The notes under the pieces: model-generated
Told to the model about the DNA's origin: nothing
Seen by the model: only the letters and a program-made list of their open reading frames with translations
Databases searched by the model: none
From: Notospermus geniculatus
Lineage: Eukaryota; Nemertea; Pilidiophora; Heteronemertea; Lineidae
Direction of reading: 5' to 3'
NCBI GenBank assembly: GCA_002633025.1
Contig: NMRB01000852.1
Span: 186,001 to 250,000, forward strand
Length of the DNA stretch: 64,000 nt
In this document: piece after piece, positions 1-11,220 of the stretch
Layout of the letters: each line of letters starts with the position of its first letter
How positions within the stretch are numbered: the first letter of the stretch is position 1
Translations under genes and position numbers: made by a program

Positions 1-2530
1 TAAGTGAACAGGGGATGTGTGCTACTGGCAAAAGTACAACACATGGTTTCCCAGCCAAGTTGATCTGAAACCCATTTTACATAATCGGAGTCATAAAGCA
101 CGAAAATATTCCGAACGTGCACGTCATTAATCAGAGAAACAAGGGAGACGTCAGTAAGATCAATGGCGGAGAATGATCGCTGTATTTTCACCAGGCTGGT
201 CGTGGTCTCATTCTTCAGGGCTTACAATGATGGATGTTGGTGAAATCTGTATAACAACATGCCTTTCTGCAGCCATGTTGTCTTGGCCATTCATCAAAAA
301 CCAATGGATAAGTTGGCATGAAGAATTCAATATTACACAGCTGCCGGTCCATGATGTAGCAAGCAGTCTTTTGGAGAGAACTCAAATTGGCCAGGAATCT
401 GAGCTGTGATACTTACTTTATATGATGAGAACCTTATACTTAAAACACTTTCTCTGACAAACAATCTTATCTTTTTATTGAAGACCATTATTCGGCTGAT
501 CTCTTTCTCCTTTCGGGGTATCATATTCTATTGTTACTACCAAATTGAGTTGCTAGAATTCTCAGACTACCATTGTATTCAGTATTTCGTCAATTTCCAG
601 TACGATTTCATTTGTAGCACACTGACAGAGGAAATTGCAGTATTACCTACAGAAAATCTCAGTTTTGAGATTCTGTGAAACCTCAGGAAGTTGGAGTTCT
701 AAGAGAAAAAAACATAGGAAATGGACAAGCTGTCTCCATTTCTTTTCTCAGTAGGCTTTCAGACAAGAAACATCGGTTGAGCAATGCCCAGTGATCCCAT
801 CGGACGTGAGGTTGGTTTATCTCTCAAGACACCGTTTCGATAGCTTTGTTTGGCAGGATACAAACAGCCATCAAGTGACTCTTACCCTCCTCACGTAAGA
901 CACTAAAAGCGAGCTGGCCACCCATCACGGAACCTGAACAGGCTGAATTCAAATGCATTGCTTGTCCTCTGACCCTCACCGCCACAGGATCCGACAGTCA
1001 CATGAGACTTGTACTCCTGTGAGACTCCTGAAAGACATTTGAACGGCAGAAAAAACACTCCGTCTACCATGGTCGTCCACTGTCAAAGAGAGGGCAATGG
1101 CACTCTGACAGCTCAAGGTAGAGTGGCTCGGGAAATGGACAGGATACATGAGCAGAAACCAATAAGTCCTTCTACTTGAGAGGTCGTGTCAAGACTACCT
1201 CAGTGAAAGAGGAGAAGCTGAACATCGGTCTGAATGAGGGAAACCATGGCTGACTCCGACAGCTGGGAAATCAACAGTGATTTTGGATCAAAGACCTCAA
1301 AGTTATGTGATACGGACTAGCGACCTCAATCTGGAGTTTGATATCTGAGCCTGTTGACGACGTGTTCGTTACTACCTCCATATATCGAGATATCTGAGAT
1401 GAAGAAGACTGTAGCTACCGAATGACATCAATGACAGAAATATAGGTATTGTAGAGTCAATTTTCAGTGTTTGTACACCAACAGCGGATAACACGACAAA
1501 AGAAGAATACACAGCCAAAGTATCTAATGAAGGAACAAAACTTGGAATTGGAACTACCCTGTAACCCAGAATCTAATAGGTTAATCTGCAGTACCCTCAT
1601 TTAGACAATTTCTACGAGGTTTGCTCCTTGGGAAATTGAGCACAAAGCAGACACTCCAGAGTTGAAGTTTTTTTCCTGCCCTGGAGAACTTTTTGAAGTT
1701 TTGATTAGAACTAGAAGTCATTTCAGTTATCTTAAAGAATCTCGACGAATGATAAAGAAAGCAATTCCTCTCCGTAAGATTACTTTCTCGCATGCTGCAG
1801 GGAACCAACTGAAACACAAAGACAAGGAACGTGCAATTTATCCCTTAGATAAAACTTTTTCTATGGGATCTGCTTTGAGGAACTATTTCAAGTTTTAACA
1901 TAAGATGATAGAAGGTTATTTTCAATCTAGAAACATGATTTCGAACAATTGGAAGGATGAAGATCACAGCAGTAGAAAATTGAAAGATTTGAAAATTGGT
2001 TAATAGGAGAGAGTTTGAGGTAAAATTGAGTTCGCCTGATTGGAAGAAAACTATTTGTTATTTTGTTCCATGGCCCCCTGCTGACTGTAACTTGAACAAC
2101 AAACTCTGTTGAATTTTGAAGTGAAATTCATTCCAGCAATTGTGGGTTAATATATTCTTTATCAATAAAAGAAAGACACCAATACTGTGTGTGAGTCAGT
2201 CGCTTCCTTTCTGAAGCATCCTCAACAACACATTTTGCAATAAAGCTGTAAAAAGTGCAGTCAGACTGCAAACACCCTTAAAGTTCATTAATTACAAATG
2301 GACCTGTAGCACCACTAATGCATATCATGAGTCAGAATGCTGTTACATTATCGTTGATTGTCACTGTCTTTGGATTGTTTGGTAAATAAAGTGAGTCGGC
2401 TGTAACTGTTCAGGAGGCCCGCCTCGCGTATTCTCTCTATTGACACGACAGACCTTTTTTATCAAGTACTGATGACACAGTTGGGAATTACCATTCTCCT
2501 TCCAGCAATTGCCACAAACCTTCTTTTATT
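1..2530. other. no gene seen; two AATAAA signals
   Basis: The open frames here are all short, overlap on both strands and resemble no family I recognise. AATAAA occurs at 2164-2169 and 2239-2244 on the + strand, 75 bases apart, and could mark the 3' end of a transcript. I see no convincing terminal exon upstream of them, so this is only a possibility. No tandem repeats or long inverted repeats were noticed. Confidence 0.5.
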
Positions 2531-2539
2531 CCATGGCGG

Positions 2540-3215
2540 TTTTTATCCTGAACCACGGCAGTCGCCATTTAGCTCTATAACAATGAAAGTACAGCAGTCG
2601 CCATCTTGCTCTCAAGGCAACCACTAAACTACAAATGGAGTTACTAGTTCCATGACACCACCTCGCTCCATGACAATCACTGCTCTGATACATGGCAATC
2701 ACCATCTCGCTCTGTGGCAGCCACTTCTGTCTTTTTGGCAGCCACCATCTGTCTCTTTGACAATCACCATATGGCTACTCTCCCGCTTTTTGACAAACAC
2801 CATTATTCCGACTCTGGCAATCACCATCTGGTGGTTCCATATCGTTCCTTGGCATTCACAATCTGGATTTATGGCAATCACCTTCTAACTCTATGGCAAT
2901 CACCATCTGAGGCCATCTCGTTCTTTGGCAATCACCTTCTAACTCTATGGCAATCACCATCTGAGGCCATCTCGTTCTTTGGTAATCACCTTCTAACTCT
3001 ATGGCAATCACCATCTGAGGCCATCTCGTTCTTTGGCAATCACCTTCTAACTCTACGGCAATCATCATCTGAGGCCATCTCGTTCTTTGGCAATCACCTT
3101 CTAACGCTATGGCAATCACCATCTGAGGCCATCTCGTTCTTTGGTGATCACCTTCTAACGCTATGGCAATCACCATCTGAGGCCATCTCGTTCTTTAGCA
3201 ACCACCATCTGGCTC
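2540..3215. repeat. 27/54-bp minisatellite, decaying leftward
   Basis: From about 2875 to 3210 a 54-bp unit is repeated roughly six times with few differences. It reads 'TGGCAATCACCTTCTAACTC' followed by a second half starting 'TGGCAATCACC'. The unit is itself two diverged 27-bp halves, and upstream (2540-2870) only degenerate 27-bp units remain, for example at 2694, 2817 and 2872. The newest amplification is therefore on the right and the oldest on the left. Because 54 is a multiple of three, a frame stays open through it and encodes an 18-residue repeat, GNHLLTLWQSPSEAISFF. This looks like a by-product of the repeat period rather than a gene. Confidence 0.9.
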
Positions 3216-3218
3216 TAT

Positions 3219-3290
3219 GGCCCGGGCTGGATTCGAACCCGGGACATGCCGCTTGCTTAGCGGACGTGATAACCACTCGGCTATCAGGCC
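3219..3290 (-). repeat. tRNA-derived SINE-1 head, truncated copy
   Basis: On the minus strand this 72-nt unit has a tRNA outline. It has a 7-bp acceptor stem with one mismatch and a G-U pair, an A-box-like TAGCCGAGTGG, a CCGC/GCGG anticodon stem with nominal anticodon AGC, and a perfect B-box GGTTCGAATCC. The D stem has two non-pairing positions and position 33 is A rather than U, so a working tRNA is unlikely. The same head occurs at 10927 and 60367, followed there by a shared non-tRNA body. Here the body is missing. The unit sits inside the minisatellite: GGCAATCACC resumes at about 3321. The alternative is a tRNA pseudogene. Confidence 0.8.
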
Positions 3291-3340
3291 TCTTCGAGGC
3301 TACCATACTCTCTGGGTTTGGGCAATCACCATACTCTCTT

Positions 3341-3603
3341 CCCTCATGTCAGTCATGTTCTTCCCTCAACCCATCAGCTTGTTCCACTGGAATCTCTCTC
3401 CTCTTCCTTCATGTCAGTCATGTTCTTGCCTCAACCCATCAGCTTGTTCCACTACAATCTCTCTCCTCTTCCCTCATGTCAGTCATGTTCTTGCCTCAAC
3501 CCATCAGCTTGTTCCACTGCAATCTCTCTCCTCTTCCTTCATGTCAGTCATGTTCTTCCCTCAACCCATCAGCTTGTTCCACTACAATCTCTCTCCTCTT
3601 CCT
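3341..3603. repeat. 65-bp minisatellite, four copies
   Basis: Units start at 3345, 3410, 3475 and 3540 with CATGTCAGTCATGTTCTT, giving an exact 65-bp period and only a few substitutions between copies. Because 65 is not a multiple of three, the same unit is read in all three frames. This explains the overlapping open frames across 3217-3692. It directly follows the decayed end of the 27-bp array. Confidence 0.93.
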
Positions 3604-4126
3604 TCGTGACTGGCATCCAGCTTACTCCACATTCGATCATTAGCTGCGATCATGAGACCAGTCTGCTGCTGATGCTAAGTGGTCTGCAATGAGTCCAGGA
3701 GATTTCTTAAGAGTCATCTCCACCTGATCATAACGGAAGACTTTTTCCGTGTTATCCCCGCAAGTGACATTTGCATGACGTCCAGAATTCTCCAAACAGG
3801 TGAATCAACACCTCGCCATAATTCTCACGTAATCGGATTGCGGCAAGAAACTTCTTTTTTTCCCGACTAATCATGCATCTCTTCAGCGAAGTAACCTGAC
3901 GCTAGACCCAGCAGAGATCGGCTCTCAGCTGATATAATCTCAAAGCTTTAATGAGTGGATAGTCAGATTCCAACTTCAGGCCTAAAAAACGAATGATCTG
4001 CCTCGCTACTGCCAAACTTTTAATCCACTCCAACAGTTGGACTGAGGATAAGACCTAACGAATGCCTCTCAATTTTTTTCACATCCATCGAAAGATTCTT
4101 TCAATCTATTTCAGAACCTGCACTAG

Positions 4127-4330
4127 GGCCCGTATTCTACAGGGCGGGCCAGAGAAAGTGTCCCTCGAACAATAGGAAAACAACAGATGTTGTTCGAGGG
4201 ACACGTTCTCTGGCCCACCCTGTAGAAGCCTCCTTTTAACTCTAAGGACCACTTTAAGCTTTTGTATTCTGCCCTGCAAACAATAGCTAAAGGTAAACCT
4301 AAGAGTAAAGGAAGGTTTTAGAATACGGCC
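4127..4330 (+). mobile_element. MITE-1 copy 1, interrupted by another MITE
   Basis: This copy is bounded by GGCCCGTATTCTA on the left and its near complement TAGAATACGGCC on the right. Its interior (4225-4320) matches the copy at 55979-56100 over a long stretch, including GCAAACAATAGCTAAAGGTA. It differs by an 83-bp hairpin insertion after GTATTCTA, flanked on each side by TA. With that insertion removed, the left end reads like the uninterrupted copy. The small size, inverted ends and lack of coding capacity point to a non-autonomous DNA transposon. The superfamily is not clear from the ends. Confidence 0.8.
4140..4222. mobile_element. CAGGG hairpin MITE with TA target site
   Basis: Almost the whole element is one hairpin. 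The left arm starts CAGGGCGGGCCAGAGAAAGT and the right arm is its near-perfect complement, ending ACTTTCTC-like then CCACCCTG, with a loop of about 17 bp. TA lies on both sides (4138-4139 and 4223-4224). TA duplication and ends of the form CAGGGTGNCCCA are typical of the Tc1/mariner (IS630-type) superfamily; assignment to it is inference. A related end sequence, CTCTGGGCCACCCTGTA, occurs at 62843-62859. Confidence 0.82.
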
Positions 4331-7300
4331 TGAAGTAAAATTCACAACTGGTGATGCTGGTTGGCATTGGGTTAAAAGAATGGTCAGCTCCTTGTTTGGT
4401 GTTCCCCAAACAACCAGAGTCGTACAGAGTTAACCACGAAGCACCAAGGAAGAAACGAGCATATCAAACTTTATGATGACATTAAGTTATAATCAATACC
4501 ACCGTCGACAAGATAAGTGGCTCAATTTCAAAGCAAACCTAACAAGATGCTTCTGCTGGTGTATAATAAGGAAGGATGCAGGTTCTGTCACGTAAAGCGG
4601 GTTAGGCTGGCCTCATGCACACCTTAACCCCTTCCTATTGCCAAACCCTTTCGTCAAGCATGTTCAGTTGGTCTCCAGGTGTTCCAATTACCCCTAGAAA
4701 CCTTTTGGGATTGATGGGGTTCAATACAATTGTCTCTTCCACATTGCACTGAAGGCACGTACTCATTCATTAGTCATGAAGCTGCCATCCCTAACAGGTC
4801 TAATAACATATGCAGACTTATGTGCCCACGAGTGATGTACATGTATTCTTTCTTCTATCACCAAGTACTGGGGGTTCTGTCTGTTATTCACTGTTCTTGA
4901 GTGTCAAGGGAAACCCAAGCAAGCCTCTTTCTTTCAGTTTGGAGAAATATGCTTTATAGATGAGATTTAACGCGAGTGCAAAGATGGCGTCACCTCAGAT
5001 TTGAAGGTTTGACACTCAAGAGCTGCATTACCAGTGATCTTCCTTCAGCTTGAGTACTTCTGCAAGGTATTCCTTGACATTAGACCATTCTAATCATGTT
5101 TCTAACGCTTGAGTACATGGTTTCACACAATATTTCAATGAAAATCGTACGCAAGGCTCTTCTTATCGGCGTGAGTGTGGGTATTTACGGTAACTGAAAC
5201 CGGCGTAAGTATTCCACTGCCTTCATCAAAAGATGCCATTATTGATATCATTATCTGCATCCTCCTTTGAAATGCTATAACCGATTATTACATGTCCATC
5301 GTCACAGCTGGTTCAAAAGGAATGAACGGAAAATTCTAGAATGTACAAAACTCTAATTATATGATATCATCGGAATTGATCATAAGGTTGACGAAGTTTG
5401 TCAAGAGGCAGTTTTGCCGGGAGAAGAGGAGATGGTAAGTAGGCGGGTTTAGTGTCTGGAAGAGGCATTTTGTGGACACAGACAGGATGAAATGTGAAGA
5501 GCATGGCCATCAGGTACAAAATATAGAAAATCACTATAATCATCAAACAGTCTATTTTAGGGTATTTCGCAGTAGATGACAAAGTGTTTTCACGTAATGG
5601 GAGAAAAATAGGCTTGTTGTTTTCTGATCCGGTGATGTATTTCTGTAACCATGATCAGAAATCAATTAGGTCACGGTGTAAAGAGAACAATACAATGTAG
5701 TATTTCATAACTCAAAGGCACCGCTAGTGATGGATTCTGTTGGTAAACAGATGACAAAATTGCGGATAGATTAGATAAATTGTTCTGAACAATTTGCTTT
5801 CCGATTGGTCTGTACTAGAGGCCCTGTGCATGGGGCTTGATAGATTGGTATAAAATGCTTTCAGATTTGTCAATATGTGAGATCCTGTGCACTGGATGCC
5901 AATTCTCCATGCCATTTCCAAATCAAGCTGTCGTGTGGTAACCCATGAGCTTGCAGAGCCAGCCTAGTTACAAGTGTTACTGATGCTTTAATGATGCACA
6001 GAAGATTGCCACACACAGAGGATTTCGTTAATGGTCTGAATTGACACGTCATGTGCTTAGAATGCCGTCAAGTCGTTCAAAACATTGCATCAATACCTTC
6101 CTTCCTGAGTAGAGATTCTCAAAAGCTTCTTCTTCAAGCTCTTGATTGTCTCACAGGGACCAATAGATCACCCGAAGGATAATCATCCTGACAGGTGGAA
6201 GACTTCCAGGAACCCCCAACGAGATAGCAACATAGAAAAGTCATTGCAGCATGCTAGAAGCTCATGCATCTTCTTATGGTGAAAGAAGTCGGGATTAGGA
6301 GGGAAACTCGAACTAAAAGCTTTATGCTGATAGACGTCGCTAATGTTCAAAACAACCGTTCATTCTTGTTTAATTTTTTGGGTTAGTATTATGTCTGATA
6401 TATCAACAGAACATAGTAATGCTGCTTTCATATGAATCATACGTGTTCACCGACATTTCAGAGGCACAACGTCACACATAAATTTGATCAACCGTGATGA
6501 AGTAAAACTACATGGATTACCACAGAGAACAAGAGTATTGGCTTCAGCACGACATAGAACTGTATATATCATAATTTATTCATCTAAATTAAGTCATTTA
6601 TTCAGGAAAAGCTCAACAAACATTGCCCACATAGATCTCCAAGTTAATTTACTCAACCATAATAATCCCATTCCATCCTATAAATCTTCGTCACTAATGT
6701 CATTATTTCGAACTTACTTGCTTTTATACAGCTACACGGAAGCCAACGTATTGACAGTTAGTAGAACTTCTCAACACAGCAGCGGTTTGTGCCCCCGACA
6801 TTTTCATCCCAGGCCCACCGTGTGGAGGCAGCACTGAGGAAGGTGATCAACATAGCTCCTCCAACAAGCAATCATACATTTGCAGTACGTACCCAGTACC
6901 AGTGGCGTGATGCTCTACAGCTGATTGTAAGAATGATGATATGATCTTCCCTCAAAAGTGCCTTATCAACCCTAGAAATGATCGCAACTACAACCAGGCC
7001 AACGGCAGCTGTGTCAGTTTCCTTGATCACAGCTTTTTCTCACAGCTTCTTCAAATCTCCAACGCACAGGTCTGGATGTTGAAACCCCATCACTGGAGAA
7101 TGTAAATCTTGTCATAGCTCAAGCCAACATTGCAGTGATTATTCCAATCCTTATTATTTCCATCCAACAGAGCTGAGGTTCTGGATAGTTCACTGATCCT
7201 GTCAATAATATCGACAGCAGATTCCATACTCCATGGATGGAGAGTGCAATCTGGTATTGAACAGCCGTTCCTGAGATTAAAATCCCATAACACCCTGTCA

Positions 7301-10300
7301 TTGTTCAGTTTAATAATGCAACTGTCAGCGACCTGGATTTTATATTAACCAATAAATTTGAGGTCCATGGAGGTAGATTGGTTTGTTTGGTTATTTAATC
7401 TGGAATGACGATGATTGATGCAAAAGAGCAAATCAAAATTTCGGTCCATACATTCACACAAATCAGAATAAGGACAAACGACCAAGCAAGTGAACAACAA
7501 TTTGGTCCACATTCGTACAAATTTAAGATTAACAGACACCTTTCAAGATCGCCACCTCAAGAGCAGAGCCTAGAAGAACTACATCCCTTCTTTTCAAGAC
7601 GTGCTATAATGCCAGCCCAGACAGCAGGGTGCAAAGCCAATTCATCTCTTTGAAGGCATTTTAATTACCGGTTCTTAGACAAGAGAATTGGAAATGAAAG
7701 TAAAATATAGCCACTTGTTCACGAGAAATCTAATGTCATTAGAATAAATCACCGTCGATGAATCTCGCCAGGAGCAACAACTCCAAGAAGTCTAGAAGAG
7801 AAGCCAATCAACGCCAATCCAAACAAGATTTCTTCAGTTCCACAACACTAACAAGATTCTGTTCATCAAAGGAAAGCATAACGATAGTGCAGGTAAGAGA
7901 ACACATTGAGGAGAAGAAACGGAACGCTATAATTGGCTGATACTTGCAACAACCGGAGTGGATATCTTGGGAAACCGCATCTAAGTGGTTCGGGCACTGT
8001 TGACCAAATTGGTAATATTGAATTATTGGTGTAGACTGATTTCGATGGATTTCTTATCGTCATTCCCCAGACAAAGGATCTACTTGAACACCACATTGGG
8101 TCGGTTTTATTTGGTCAGTAGACTCTTCTGCCTTGTTCTCGAAAAAAAGGAAACCCCAGCCCCATCCTTCCATAGCAGGGTTTTGGCCTCGTTCCTCTTC
8201 GAACACAAGTGAGTGGATGAAGAGAAGAGAAGTATACAGACACTGCTGTGGGAGGATGAAAATGACCAGACAAAGACAGTAGTCAAAATTCTTGAATTCC
8301 TTATGCAACATGCCGTCCTTTTCCCCGATGTTCATGTGAGATGTGAACTGCATCATGAATGTCCGAGTGCTCTCAGACAAGCCCTGAGGTTAGCAGGAAT
8401 TAATTCCTAATGAACGTTTATGTAACGACATTCTCTAATGTGATCTCTTGGAGAAGTGAATGAGGACAATGCCAAATATCCAGTTCCTGACCTCAGGCCC
8501 AAGAATTAGGTACAAAAGTCATTTGACCTCTTATATAATAAGAAATTTTGAACAATACTTAATCCCAAACATGACAAGATACACTAATTAAAGGATGACT
8601 AAGGCAGCAGAGACAGGATACAAATCACAATGCAAGTTTGATAGCTTTTAATATCTGACAACAATGGTGATATGATCCGACTAGCGGAAGTCAATGGTAT
8701 AACACTAATTAGCTTTGATGCAGTTAATGTGCTTGTGCTTCCTGTGGGAATGAAATAAGAGAGAATGACATCCTGTAGGAGAGGTATCGGTGATCTGATG
8801 AAAGGGAATCCTATGCTTTGACGTCTTCTCCAAACAACACCTGAGTTCAAGAACTTTCAAACTGAAATTTCAACACGACACTCGGGGTGTGTTAGGTGAG
8901 CAGACAATAACATTGCAAAATGAGACATGAATGCATTGAAATGAAACTGAAGACAACGAAATCTTCGCTTAGAAAAGTTTGACTCTTAAACCTGACGACA
9001 ACAATGATTTCAAGTACAAAGCCTCCCATTCCATCAGCTTTGCCGACATTTTGCAGCTATATATGAATCAATAAAAACGTTCTGACATAAAAATGCTTTT
9101 ATGATCAAGAAGAACTTTCAGGTGAAGTGAAAGCATTGATGTGTTTCAATTGATTAATGTATCATTTGCAAGTCAAATGTACATGGCGATTAGATTATAA
9201 ATAATTCTTCCTATATCGTGACTAAAAGAAATAAATTGTTGGTGCATTCCAACACTTGAAGGCTAATCAAAGAGAATAAGTGACTTTAGTGCACGTTTTC
9301 AGGTTGTTCTGATGGCCAAACGCACTGCACGTGAAACTTCTTCAGCAAAGACATGTGTTTAGTTATAGCATCATACTGCCATTTGAACATCCTAATCAGG
9401 GGAGAAATGAAGAAAGGGAAATGTTAGAAGTCCTTAAACGTGCGAAGAATGAATAACATTTCCTGTTTATATGTCTGACGTCTCATGGCGAATCATTTCT
9501 TCTGATGCCCCACAGCGAACTGGGTAGATTGGCGTAATTAGGATCTACTGCTGCGATGAAAGGACAACACCATCAAAGTGCCACGACATCGCCCAAAGGC
9601 GAAGAGACTCCGCAAACTTCCCCACACGCAATAATATCGCGAAAAATCAATGATAGAAAATGGCGAAGGTATGTTCAGTTATCCGCTCGGAAAATCAAAG
9701 TCACCTCTGGAAGTAGGAAAATGATGAAGGAGTCAGAGCGGACTGGGAGAGGAAAGGAAATGAAGGGGAAACAGTTGGCAAGTTTATTGGTTTGTTGGTG
9801 AACAGTCTCTTGTGCCATCAATCACTTGGTTAAGGTATGAGATACGAACATCAATCATTCATCCTTAGTTTGACACAGTTCACAGCAAATCAACTGATTC
9901 CAGTGGGCAAGAAATTCATCTGTCTTGGGCCGCTGATTATTCAGAATGAACTAACCAATAAATGAATATCGCACATGAAGATGCAACAGCTTTCATCAAA
10001 CAGTAAGTCGCTGAAGTGGGCCTGAATGTAAGTCATTGGTCGAACAGCAGAGGTTCCCAGAATGACCAAAGACTTCACGGCAACAAGAAGGTAATGGCGG
10101 CGTCTTGCACTCCGAGAAGGACAGAACCTTCTTGCAAGCGGTGATCTTTCAATGAGCGGATCCCTGTGGTTCTGTGATCAGGTGAGGGGCGTTTCCAATG
10201 GAACCAGCAAAATCGTCACCTCGAGTGAGCAATTGGAGCGCAGGGAATCAGGTCGAAACCAGCAACACATCGCAGACCTCTTTTTCTCTGGCCGCAAATC

Positions 10301-10926
10301 TCATGTTTGGGGATGTAGCTCATCAGACATTGCTGCAAAGTGACGATCAATCTTCCTCAGCCGGCAGCATCCTTAGCACAATCCCTGTGTTTCTGACAAC
10401 CATCTCCAGCTCGCCTTCCATTCAGCCCGGAGCATGATGAATCAGCTCAAGCAGAGATCACTCACACACTTGTTGCAGGCACGAGTCAACAATCCCGTCA
10501 AGGGAGCAACTCGTCAGATGTAATGTTATTAGGTTACCATGAAGTAAGGCAGATAATGAAATAACACCTTCTGAAAGCACAGGGGAGGAGGAGGCACTCA
10601 CTTTTTTCAAGCAGCGAGGGAGGGGAGAGTTGTAGAAAAGGCTTCACGAATGATTTGATTCATATTCTAACTTTTTTCACGTCTGGAAGGACATTTCGGG
10701 GAAATCAAATCACGGTATGACGAACGACTCCTGGGAGAACACAATATTGTGAGATCAAAGTCAGGTTTCACTCTTCGGGTGCCAAAATTGCAGGATCCCG
10801 TCAATTCGTACTCAATGACCAATGTGTAATGACTTTAGGTCACCATGCATTGGTATTCAGGATTCGAATTTGCAATTTTAGCCAAATGGTAGCAAACTCG
10901 CAGAGTTTCTAACAATGTTGATGTTG
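4331..10926. other. no gene seen
   Basis: Only short overlapping open frames are present. One weak exon-like piece lies at 7835-7891 (acceptor TTTCTTCAG, donor CAG|GTAAGA) and a 66-codon open frame lies at 8213-8410. Neither resembles a known family, and the latter follows immediately after an in-frame stop. I noticed no tandem array or long inverted repeat here. Confidence 0.45.
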
Positions 10927-11220
10927 GAGAGTCTAGCCCAATGGCTATCACGTCCACTTAGCAAGCGGCAGGTCCCAGGTTCGAATCTAGCCTGGGCCAT
11001 ATGGGATTTATCATCCCTGGCTCGTCAGTTCGTCGCTGAGGACAGTTAGGCGTGGTACCTTGTTCCTTGTGCCTTTGCAAGGGCAAGTAAAAGACCCCAT
11101 CCAAGTGAGGAACACGAGTAGCTTCAGATGGCCTCTTCTTCCATACTTTCCAGGGCCAATAATGCTTTGGCTTCGGCGAATCCTGTGTAACTCCTGCAGT
11201 GTTATTTCACAATTATACTA
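10927..11220 (+). mobile_element. SINE-1, tRNA-derived, longest copy
   Basis: A tRNA-like head comes first (A-box-like TAGCCCAATGGCTATCACG, loop TTAGCAA with nominal anticodon AGC, B-box GGTTCGAATCT). It is followed by a non-tRNA body containing CGTGGTACCTTGTTCCTTGTG, a TTTGCAAGGGCAAG stretch, and ACACGAGTAGCTTC. The body is shared with the copy at 60367, which lacks about 40 bp in the middle. An internal Pol III promoter plus a shared body identifies a SINE rather than a tRNA gene. No clear target duplication or A-tail was found, so the 3' limit is approximate. Confidence 0.8.

Noticed and set aside
3219-3290. functional tRNA gene
   Set aside because: The D stem is broken, U33 is missing, and two further copies with a SINE body exist in the window.
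2714-3643. 309-residue open frame, the longest in the window
   Set aside because: It is created by the 54-bp and 65-bp minisatellites, crosses a tRNA-like SINE head, and the 65-bp part is open in all three frames.
7835-7891. small internal exon with CAG|GTAAGA donor
   Set aside because: The acceptor lacks a good pyrimidine tract and only 19 codons are involved, so chance is likely.
8213-8410. 66-codon frame with protein-like composition
   Set aside because: It starts at GTG right after an in-frame stop, has no splice acceptor and matches no known family.
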